Source: an uncultured Christensenella sp. (GTDB taxonomy: Bacteria; Bacillota; Clostridia; Christensenellales; UBA1242). Taken from it: 16,733 bases of DNA. The position numbers and the translations under genes were made by a program. The stretch spans positions 1 to 16,733 of the forward strand of contig CASFFI010000036.1 in NCBI GenBank assembly GCA_949293925.1, read 5' to 3'. The first letter of the stretch is position 1; every line of letters starts with the position of its first letter. The notes below the pieces were generated by a model. That model did not search any database. It was given only the letters and a program-made list of their open reading frames with translations, and had not been told where the DNA came from. Shown piece after piece: positions 1 to 5,615 of this stretch.

Positions 1-527
1 ATAGTTTGAATGATAGTTATAGAACATTATTAGGCAAAATTGATTTACAGAAAAAGCAAAAAATTGAAAATTCAGACTTGGAACATATTGATAAGATTGT
101 TTCTAGTGCTAATACATTAACTGCTGAATTAGCAAAATTAGAACAAAAACTTAGAAGTTTAAAAGATAAAATGGAAAAGACATTAAGTGATTACAATAAG
201 GCAATGGTAAAACTAAAGGCAACAAAAGAAAATTTAAATAAATGCAGACAATATGTACAAAAATTGGAAGAATCTAATGCTCCAAAAATTGAAAGTTTGA
301 AAAAACAAATAAAAGAATTAGAACCATTTTCTTCACAAGAACTTTTAGCAAAATATAAGGAAATGAGAGAGGATAATATTTTTCCTGTTTTCGTTGGTTG
401 CGAAGATAATAGATGCGGTGGTTGCAGAATGGAACTTAGTCTAAATTTTTTGGAAAATTTAAAGAAAAGCAAAATGCTACCATGTGAGGAATGTCATAGA
501 ATTATTTTATATAAAGAGAAAAAATAA
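1..527 (+). CDS. C4-type zinc-ribbon, coiled-coil protein (5' truncated)
   Basis: The reading frame is open to the window edge, so the 5' end of this gene lies outside; family members are usually about 240 residues and about 173 are present here. The first roughly 100 residues are Lys/Glu-rich heptad-like sequence, a long coiled coil. The C-terminal part carries a zinc ribbon: C-G-G-C (residues 137-140, counted from the TTG at position 6) and C-E-E-C-H (160-164), with another Cys at 132. This matches the coiled-coil plus C-terminal C4 zinc-ribbon family (old DUF164), thought to bind nucleic acid or help remodel RNA-protein complexes; no reaction can be assigned from sequence. The TTG at 6 should not be taken as the true start. 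A palindromic terminator follows at 595. Family confidence is high and function confidence is low. Confidence 0.85.
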   Translation, partial: SLNDSYRTLLGKIDLQKKQKIENSDLEHIDKIVSSANTLTAELAKLEQKLRSLKDKMEKTLSDYNKAMVKLKATKENLNKCRQYVQKLEESNAPKIESLKKQIKELEPFSSQELLAKYKEMREDNIFPVFVGCEDNRCGGCRMELSLNFLENLKKSKMLPCEECHRIILYKEKK

Positions 528-910
528 TTTCTTTTATCCTTTTATACTTTTGATATTTTTATTATAATTAAATTTATATCTATTTTAAAATCTTGTTATA
601 ATTATTTAATTATAACATTTTTTTTATTTGAATTTTTTAAATAGATGATTATATATAAATAAATTTACATAATTATTCTTTAATATTTATTTTTATTATA
701 TATTATTTTTATTTATTTTTATGTCTTTTTATAAATGAATAGTTTTCTTACAATTAAAATATTTAAATCTATATAAATGACTATTAATTATAATACTATT
801 TATCGTTAATTTTAATTATCGTAAAATGAAGTATCAATATTAATAATAAATAAGTTTATAATTGTGAAATTTAAGTAGATACTAACTTTCACAAATAGTT
901 TGTTAAAATA
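528..910. other. AT-rich intergenic region, no gene seen
   Basis: About 380 bases of almost pure A/T. Apart from the palindrome at 595-625, no open frame with a ribosome-binding site, no RNA-like GC-rich structure and no convincing repeat was seen. It separates the convergent zinc-ribbon gene and tRNA-Gln gene. Confidence 0.6.
595..625 (+). terminator. Probable intrinsic terminator after the zinc-ribbon gene
   Basis: Perfect 10-base palindrome arms at 595-604 and 607-616 (GTTATAATTA / TAATTATAAC) are followed by eight T residues at 618-625. The stem has only one G-C pair, so it is weak, but its placement 68 bases after the stop and the T-run fit a terminator for the upstream plus-strand gene. 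Confidence 0.55.
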
Positions 911-940
911 AAAAAAAGGTTTTATTTTTAACCTTTTTTT
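911..940 (-). terminator. Intrinsic terminator of tRNA-Gln
   Basis: An 11-base inverted repeat (911-921 with 930-940) forms an A7-GG-TT / AA-CC-T7 hairpin with an eight-base loop, directly abutting the CCA end of the minus-strand tRNA. Read on the minus strand the 3' arm ends in seven T residues and continues into more T. The structure is nearly symmetric, so it could also stop plus-strand transcripts. Confidence 0.8.
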
Positions 941-1015
941 TGGCAGGGGTAGGTAGATTCGAACTACCGCGTGCAAGAGTCAAAGTCTTGTGCCTTACCG
1001 CTTGGCGATACCCCT
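941..1015 (-). tRNA. tRNA-Gln (anticodon UUG)
   Basis: On the minus strand the sequence folds as a standard cloverleaf of 75 bases. The acceptor arms are AGGGGTA and TACCCCT, followed by discriminator G and an encoded CCA (941-943). The anticodon arm is CAAGA-CTTTGAC-TCTTG, giving anticodon TTG, which reads CAA and, by wobble, CAG. The T arm is GGTAG-TTCGAAT-CTACC. All stems pair cleanly. It is a single tRNA with its own promoter upstream and terminator immediately downstream, so it is probably transcribed alone. Confidence 0.97.
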
Positions 1016-1029
1016 TTGACGACTATTAA

Positions 1030-1058
1030 ATTCTAACAAAAATTAAATTATTTGTCAA
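1030..1058 (-). promoter_or_regulatory. Sigma-A-type promoter for tRNA-Gln
   Basis: Minus strand: TTGACA at 1053-1058, 17-base spacer, TAGAAT at 1030-1035, then 14 bases to the first tRNA base at 1015. The -35 is perfect and the spacing ideal. Confidence 0.85.
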
Positions 1059-1147
1059 TAAGTTTTTCAACATTTACAATATTTTATATTTAATTTATTT
1101 TTGCCGCCATTTTTATATAATGTTTTAATTAATTTTCATGCAAAATT

Positions 1148-1154
1148 TGTCGAA
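1148..1154 (+). promoter_or_regulatory. Candidate Spo0A binding site (0A-box)
   Basis: TGTCGAA at 1148-1154 is an exact match to the 0A-box consensus, in the context TTTGTCGAAAA. It lies about 48 bases upstream of the ATG of the sigma gene at 1202, a position suited to activation. A one-mismatch copy (TTCAACA, reverse orientation) lies at 1066-1072. I infer Spo0A~P control of the 1202 gene; an exact seven-base match alone could be chance. Confidence 0.5.
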
Positions 1155-1201
1155 AATTCTTTAAAATGGTATTTATTTTTATATAAAAATTAATATATTC
1201 T

Positions 1202-1855
1202 ATGACAAAAATTTATAACGAAACTCTTCCAAAACCTTTATCTGAGATAGAAGAAAGAACATTATTTAAAAAATTAAACGAGTCTAACGATGAAAAAGCA
1301 CGAGAATTACTTATTATGCATAACATTAGATTTGTTTTGCATTTAGCAAAAAAATTTTGCAAGGATTTTAGATTGTTTGAAGATATTATTTCAGTCGGAA
1401 GTTTGGGACTTGTGAAAGCGGTTGACAATTTTGATATAAACAAAGGGATTAAATTTTCAACCTTTGCATCAAAATGTATTGAAAATGAAATTTTGATGTT
1501 TTATAGACACCTTAAAAAAAGGTGTTATGATATTAGCCTTGAAGTTATGGTTTCCACAAAAACTAAAATTGATGATGCCAATTTGGTTCTTAGAGGTTTA
1601 ATTAGTTCAAACGAATTATCTCCTCTTGATAATATTGAAGACGAAGATCAGTTAAAAGAAGTATATAAGGTTATAGATAAATTAAATGATAGGGATAAAA
1701 AAATTATAGAACTTAGGTTCGGTTTATATGGAAACAGAATTCATAGCCAAGGTGAAGTTGCAAAAATATTTAATTTATCGCAATCATACATATCTCGTGT
1801 AGAAAAAAAAATATTAGAAAAAATAAAACAAGAAGTATTGAAATATATATTATAA
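1202..1855 (+). CDS. Sporulation-type sigma-70 factor (SigE/SigK family, no pro-sequence)
   Basis: RNA polymerase sigma factor of 217 residues with region 2 (about 40-110) and region 4 (about 165-215). Region 2 contains E-D-I-I-S-V-G-S-L-G-L and the K-C-I-E-N-E-I-L-M stretch, close to the C-I-E-N-E-I-L-M signature shared by SigE and SigK. Region 4 contains L-R-F-G-L and S-Q-S-Y-I-S-R-V-E-K. The N-terminus begins only eight residues before L-P-K-P-L, which aligns with the mature N-terminus of SigE/SigK, so there is no pro-peptide to cleave; a pro-less SigK is known in Clostridioides difficile. No Shine-Dalgarno precedes the ATG, although AT-rich -10-like sequence and an 0A-box do. SigK is the best single guess, but an extra SigE-like paralogue is equally possible, so no symbol is given. 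It is followed 59 bases later by a second sigma gene. Confidence 0.85.
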   Translation: MTKIYNETLPKPLSEIEERTLFKKLNESNDEKARELLIMHNIRFVLHLAKKFCKDFRLFEDIISVGSLGLVKAVDNFDINKGIKFSTFASKCIENEILMFYRHLKKRCYDISLEVMVSTKTKIDDANLVLRGLISSNELSPLDNIEDEDQLKEVYKVIDKLNDRDKKIIELRFGLYGNRIHSQGEVAKIFNLSQSYISRVEKKILEKIKQEVLKYIL

Positions 1856-1861
1856 TCAGTA

Positions 1862-1889
1862 TTGACAAATTTGATAAAAATGATAAAAT
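1862..1889 (+). promoter_or_regulatory. Sigma-A-type promoter for the 1915 sigma gene
   Basis: TTGACA at 1862-1867, 16-base spacer, TAAAAT at 1884-1889, lying just after the stop of the preceding sigma gene (1853-1855). The leader would be about 20 bases and includes the ribosome-binding site AAGAGGA at 1903-1909. The downstream sigma gene can therefore be expressed on its own. Confidence 0.65.
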
Positions 1890-1914
1890 ATGTTTTATAC
1901 AAAAGAGGATATAA

Positions 1915-2574
1915 ATGAATTCTGATATTGGTTTAATTTGTGATAAAAATAGTAATAATTGGTTTACAGATAAGAGTAAAGAAGAAAAAGATAGAGATAT
2001 AAATATTTTATTAAAAGATAATTATGGATTAATTATACATACTATAGGTAAATATTTTGGACGAAAGTATTGTATAAACGAAGATATAATATCTCAAGGA
2101 CTAATTGGATTGTATAACGCAGTTTTAAATTTTGATAAATCAAAAGGTTTAAAATTTTCAACTTTTGCTTGTAAATGTATAAAAAATGAAATCATAAAAT
2201 ATTTAAAAAAATATAATAAACCTAAAGAAGAAAACGCTAGTTCTATAGTGCATTGGGATAATTATGGTAATGTTAGACGTGGCTTTGATATAGAAAATTT
2301 TTTATGCGCAGATGAACAGTCCCCTTTAGAAAGGTTAATTGATTCTGAAGACAAGTCGGATATAAAAAAAGCGATAAAAAATTTAGACAATTGCGATTAT
2401 ATAAAGATTTGTGAGCTTAAATATGGTTTAAATGGGGAAAAAACACACACTGAACAAGAAATAGCAAACATGTATGGAGTTTCTAGACAATACATATCAA
2501 AGTTGTTAAAAAAGATATTAAAAAAGTTAAAAGTAATATTGCTAAAAGATGAAATACAAGGACATTCTTTATAA
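1915..2574 (+). CDS. Divergent sigma-70 family factor, paralogue of the 1202 gene
   Basis: A 219-residue sigma factor with recognisable region 2 (N-E-D-I-I-S-Q-G-L-I-G-L; K-F-S-T-F-A-C-K-C-I-K-N-E-I) and region 4 (T-E-Q-E-I-A-N-M-Y-G-V-S-R-Q-Y-I-S-K near 180-200). The shared K-F-S-T-F-A-x-K-C-I-x-N-E-I block and tandem position suggest duplication and divergence from the neighbouring 1202 gene. The first 35 residues are unlike SigE/SigK: the P-L-S motif before region 2 is missing, and the linker between regions 2 and 4 is unusual. The ATG is fixed by AAGAGGA five bases upstream. It converges with sigE with no base between the two stop codons. Whether it is sporulation-specific is inference from neighbours; its target promoters cannot be read from the sequence. 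Confidence 0.8.
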   Translation: MNSDIGLICDKNSNNWFTDKSKEEKDRDINILLKDNYGLIIHTIGKYFGRKYCINEDIISQGLIGLYNAVLNFDKSKGLKFSTFACKCIKNEIIKYLKKYNKPKEENASSIVHWDNYGNVRRGFDIENFLCADEQSPLERLIDSEDKSDIKKAIKNLDNCDYIKICELKYGLNGEKTHTEQEIANMYGVSRQYISKLLKKILKKLKVILLKDEIQGHSL

Positions 2575-2605
2575 TCATTCATCATAATTAATGAGTGATT
2601 TTTTT
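2573..2605 (+). terminator. Intrinsic terminator overlapping the 3' end of sigE
   Basis: Arms AATCATTCAT (2573-2582) and ATGAGTGATT (2591-2600) form a 10-base stem with one G-T pair and an eight-base loop, followed by five more T residues. It serves the plus-strand sigma gene, whose stop codon is at 2572-2574, yet lies within the last codons of the convergent sigE gene. Confidence 0.75.
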
Positions 2606-3282
2606 AACTTATTTAATATTTTTTTTTCCAGTCGTGAAATATATGACTGAGAAATTTTCATTAAATCGGCAACCTCTTTTTGAGTAAATTCTTTATAACC
2701 GTCCAAGCCAAAACGCATTTTAATAATAATGCGCTCACGTTCTGATAAGTTTTCTATTAAATCTACCAGAATTTTTTTATTATTTTCCATTTCTATATCA
2801 TCATCTGGGGAAGTTTCTTCGGCGGGAATTATGTCTTGTAGCATCAATTTTTTATCATCACCAGCCAATTTTATAGGCTCATCAATGCTTATTTCCAAAG
2901 CGATTTTATTTAGTTTTCTTAAATGCATCAATATTTCATTTTCAATACATCTGGATGCATAAGTAGCAAGTTTTATATTTTTATCTGGATTAAAACTATC
3001 TATTGCTTTAATTAGGCCTATAGAGCCCACTGATACTAAATCTTCAAAACTTGTTTTTGACATTTCATATTTTTTTGCAATATACATAACTAATCTTAAA
3101 TTGTGTTCAATTAATTCTTTTTTTGCAGAAGAATTCTTTTCATTTGACAATTTGTACAAAAGTTCTTTTTCTTTATCATCTGGAAGGGGATCAGGTAGGG
3201 CAGAAGAAGAATACATATAATTTAATAATGTTTCTTCATCTATTAATAATAAATTTTTAAGTTTGTTTAAAATTTCTAACAT
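2575..3282 (-). CDS. sigE: Mother-cell sigma factor SigE precursor (pro-sigma-E)
   Basis: The early mother-cell sigma factor of sporulation, 235 residues, close to the usual about 239. Region 2 shows E-D-L-V-S-V-G-S-I-G-L-I-K-A and the full K-L-A-T-Y-A-S-R-C-I-E-N-E-I-L-M-H-L-R stretch; region 4 ends with I-S-Q-S-Y-I-S-R-L-E-K. Before the mature start near S-A-L-P-D-P-L (27-33) there is an amphipathic leader of roughly 20 residues (M-L-E-I-L-N-K-L-K-N-L-L-L). This is the membrane-anchoring pro-sequence removed by SpoIIGA; it is a little shorter than the 27 residues of Bacillus subtilis. The start is supported by AAAGGA a few bases upstream. It follows spoIIGA on the same strand after 164 bases with no clear promoter between, so co-transcription is likely. 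Confidence 0.95.
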   Translation of the reverse strand: MLEILNKLKNLLLIDEETLLNYMYSSSALPDPLPDDKEKELLYKLSNEKNSSAKKELIEHNLRLVMYIAKKYEMSKTSFEDLVSVGSIGLIKAIDSFNPDKNIKLATYASRCIENEILMHLRKLNKIALEISIDEPIKLAGDDKKLMLQDIIPAEETSPDDDIEMENNKKILVDLIENLSERERIIIKMRFGLDGYKEFTQKEVADLMKISQSYISRLEKKILNKLKKSLINYDE

Positions 3283-3446
3283 AATTTTCCTTTTATTTAA
3301 TTTAGTAGATTTTCAATATTTATTTTATTTAAAAAATATCAAATTTTTTCATTTAAATATGATAAAAATATTGATTGTGTTTTAATTTTTTATATCAATT
3401 TAATTATTAAGTTAATGTATTCAATTAATAAATCTTTTATTTACTG

Positions 3447-4229
3447 TTAAGTTGAATTTAAAAGTTCAGGACTTATTAAAAGCTCATAATCTGAATTAAA
3501 TTTGTTAGTTACTGCTATTGTTGCATTTTTGATTTCTCGAATATCATTATTGATATGTATGATAAGGTTTGTCGCAAGAAATGAAATCAGCATTTTTTTC
3601 CCGGTTACTGTACACACACAAACTCGTTTAACTTTAATTTTTTTAAAATTTGAATTTAGGTAATCAATTAAAGTTAAATCGGTTAAATTTAAAAATTCGT
3701 TTAATGATATTAATGTAAGTGGTAAATTATTTTCGTCTTTTGCAAAATTTGCACTATCAATATATGTTCGTAAATTTAATCTTTTATTATTAAAAACAAT
3801 TTCAGAATTTACATAATAACCAAGTTTTAGAGTTCGTTTTTTGACTTCATTCATTACAATTTTTAAGATAAATAATACAAATAAACTTAAAATAATTATT
3901 TCTATACTATTTAGCTTTAGTTGTAGAGAATATAACATTCCAGCATATATGTTTGATACTAAAAAAGTTAATAGCAAGTTTACTATTATTTTTTTATTAA
4001 TCTTAAAAGGTATAATCACTAAAATTATACCTAATATGAATTTATATATATTGAATATAATTGTATTGAAATAAAATATTGGACATAATAGCGTTAACAA
4101 ACTAGAAACGATTGCAGAAATTATAATTAAACAATTTCTTTTGGGTCGTATGAATATGCAAACTGTTTTTAATATAAATAAATCCATTAAAAAATTCAAT
4201 ATTAATACTTCTTCTATATACAATTTCAT
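3447..4229 (-). CDS. spoIIGA: Sporulation sigma-E processing protease SpoIIGA
   Basis: Membrane aspartic protease that cleaves the pro-sequence from pro-SigE at the sporulation septum after a signal from SpoIIR. The N-terminal half holds five hydrophobic segments (about 5-27, 32-49, 55-75, 80-102, 109-126), opening with the family-like M-K-L-Y-I-E-E-V-L-I-L-N-F. The C-terminal half is the protease domain. Asp158, in Y-I-D-S-A-N, is the expected catalytic residue, and the terminal Y-E-L-L-I-S-P-E-L-L resembles the family C-terminus. The motif reads D-S-A where D-[S/T]-G is normal, a notable deviation. At 260 residues it is somewhat shorter than the usual about 300. It lies immediately upstream of sigE on the same strand. 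No ribosome-binding site precedes the ATG; a -10-like TAGAAT ends six bases before it. Confidence 0.92.
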   Translation of the reverse strand: MKLYIEEVLILNFLMDLFILKTVCIFIRPKRNCLIIISAIVSSLLTLLCPIFYFNTIIFNIYKFILGIILVIIPFKINKKIIVNLLLTFLVSNIYAGMLYSLQLKLNSIEIIILSLFVLFILKIVMNEVKKRTLKLGYYVNSEIVFNNKRLNLRTYIDSANFAKDENNLPLTLISLNEFLNLTDLTLIDYLNSNFKKIKVKRVCVCTVTGKKMLISFLATNLIIHINNDIREIKNATIAVTNKFNSDYELLISPELLNST

Positions 4230-4235
4230 TCTGAT

Positions 4236-4264
4236 ATTCTATCTAATTTTTTAGAATTTGTTAT
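4236..4264 (-). promoter_or_regulatory. Candidate promoter of spoIIGA-sigE
   Basis: Minus strand: ATAACA (4259-4264, four of six to consensus), 17-base spacer, TAGAAT (4236-4241), then six bases to the ATG at 4229. Transcription would begin at or next to the start codon, giving a leaderless mRNA, consistent with the absence of a Shine-Dalgarno. No 0A-box was found in this 139-base divergent region, although spoIIGA is Spo0A-controlled in Bacillus. Confidence 0.4.
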
Positions 4265-4368
4265 TTAAAATAGTTAAAAGATTTTGTAAAATCATAAAAG
4301 ATTGTGAAATATTTTGAAAATTTTTTTAAATTTGTATAATTTTGGAAATTTTGAAAACAATATTTGTT

Positions 4369-5142
4369 ATGAAAAGAAGTGTTGTAATTTGTGGGGTAAA
4401 TACTGCCAACTTACCAAAGATGTCTAGTCAGGAGGCGACTGAAATAATAAAGAAAATAAAAGCAGGGGATAATGCTGCAAAAGATTATTTTATTTATTGT
4501 AATATGAGATTGGTTTTATCTTGTGCACAGAGATTTTCTCAATCAAAAGAAAATATGGACGATATTTTTCAAGTGGGCTGTGTGGGGCTTTTAAAAGCTA
4601 TTGATAACTTCAATACTGATTTAAATGTTAAATTTTCAACTTCTGCAGTCCCTATGATCTTAGGAGAAATTAAGCGTTTTATACGCGATAGTTCTGCTAT
4701 GCGCGTGTCAAGGAGTATTAGGGATACTGCATATTTAGTTTTAAAAAGCAGAGAAAAACTATCTATGAATTTAGGTGATGAAGCAAGTCTTGAAGCGGTT
4801 GCCAGCGACCTTAATTTAACCTTAAAAGAAGTCTGTGAAGCAATTGATTCGGTATCGGTCCCTATGTCATTAGATGAAGCGATATATTCGGACACAGAGG
4901 GGAGTATTAATCTTATGGAACACATAAAAGACGAAAGTGCATCAATTGAAAAATGGATGAATAATATGGATTTAGATAAAGCAATATTAAGTCTTGATGA
5001 GAGAGAAAAAGAAATTTTATCCATGCGCTATTTTATAGGGAATACACAAATGGAGGTAAGTGATAAAATAGGAATATCACAAGCACAAGTATCAAGAATT
5101 GAAAAAAATGCTCTTGATACTATTAAACGCTTTATGACATAA
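4369..5142 (+). CDS. sigG: Forespore sigma factor SigG
   Basis: Late forespore-specific sigma factor, 257 residues. The N-terminal V-V-I-C-G-V-N-T-A-N-L-P matches the SigG hallmark (V-E-I-C-G-V-D-T-S-K-L-P in Bacillus). Region 2 has N-M-R-L-V-L-S and D-D-I-F-Q-V-G-C-V-G-L; region 3 has M-R-V-S-R-S-I-R-D; region 4 ends in G-I-S-Q-A-Q-V-S-R-I-E-K. The ATG at 4369 was chosen because it gives the family N-terminus; the frame could extend to a TTG at 4342 but those nine residues are not family-like. No clear Shine-Dalgarno precedes the ATG, so translation may be weak. It diverges from spoIIGA rather than following sigE as in Bacillus. A terminator follows the stop directly. Confidence 0.95.
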   Translation: MKRSVVICGVNTANLPKMSSQEATEIIKKIKAGDNAAKDYFIYCNMRLVLSCAQRFSQSKENMDDIFQVGCVGLLKAIDNFNTDLNVKFSTSAVPMILGEIKRFIRDSSAMRVSRSIRDTAYLVLKSREKLSMNLGDEASLEAVASDLNLTLKEVCEAIDSVSVPMSLDEAIYSDTEGSINLMEHIKDESASIEKWMNNMDLDKAILSLDEREKEILSMRYFIGNTQMEVSDKIGISQAQVSRIEKNALDTIKRFMT

Positions 5143-5159
5143 GCCTTAGGGCTTTTTTT
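5141..5159 (+). terminator. Intrinsic terminator after sigG
   Basis: AAGCC (5141-5145), four-base loop, GGCTT (5150-5154), then five T residues, beginning at the sigG stop codon. It insulates sigG from the nusB operon. Confidence 0.8.
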
Positions 5160-5170
5160 ATTTTAAGTTC

Positions 5171-5199
5171 TTGCAAATAGGCTAAAATTATGTTATCAT
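5171..5199 (+). promoter_or_regulatory. Sigma-A-type promoter of the nusB operon
   Basis: TTGCAA (5171-5176), 17-base spacer, TATCAT (5194-5199), placing transcription start about 13 bases before the nusB ATG with GGAGG at 5210-5214. Confidence 0.65.
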
Positions 5200-5218
5200 A
5201 ACATAGGTTGGAGGTTTT

Positions 5219-5614
5219 ATGCCTAGAAGTTTAGAGCGAGAAACTGCTTTTAAATTAATATATAGTAAACTTTTTATTGCTAATGTTGATGACAAATTAA
5301 ATGTTATAGATGATGTTGTTGATTCTAGCAATGGGGAATTTAATTTTGAATATGCTAAACAGATTGTTAACACGTTTTCAAAAAATTATAGTGAAATTAA
5401 TCAAATTATTACAAATGCACTTAAAAATGGCTACAAAATTGAAAGGTTAAATAAAGTTGATTTAAGTTTAATTTGCCTTGCAATTACTGAAATTAAGTAT
5501 TTAGGATTGGAAAAAAAGATTGTTATAAACGAAGTTTTAGAGTTGTCTAAAAAATATAGCGATGAAAAGAGTTCAAAATTCATAAATGGAGTATTAGCAT
5601 CAATTTTAAATTAA
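5219..5614 (+). CDS. nusB: Transcription antitermination factor NusB
   Basis: All-alpha RNA-binding protein that, with NusE (ribosomal protein S10), binds boxA RNA to form rRNA antitermination complexes in the cytoplasm. At 131 residues it is the usual family length. The N-terminal R-x-x-E-R-E-T-A-F-K-L-I-Y and the C-terminal block V-I-N-E-V-L-E-L-S-K-K-Y with K-F-I-N-G-V-L-A are standard NusB signatures. The start is fixed by GGAGG four bases upstream of the ATG. It heads a compact operon: xseA begins one base after the nusB stop, the common nusB-xseA-xseB arrangement in Firmicutes. Confidence 0.95.
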   Translation: MPRSLERETAFKLIYSKLFIANVDDKLNVIDDVVDSSNGEFNFEYAKQIVNTFSKNYSEINQIITNALKNGYKIERLNKVDLSLICLAITEIKYLGLEKKIVINEVLELSKKYSDEKSSKFINGVLASILN

Positions 5615-5615
5615 T

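Noticed and set aside
4342..4368. Upstream TTG start for sigG
   Set aside because: The added residues are unlike SigG N-termini and the TTG has no ribosome-binding site; the ATG at 4369 gives the family start.
4569..5024. Long minus-strand open frame opposite sigG
   Set aside because: Shadow of the sigG coding sequence, with no ribosome-binding site or recognisable protein; other long antisense frames such as 12186-12524 and 7879-8238 were dismissed likewise.
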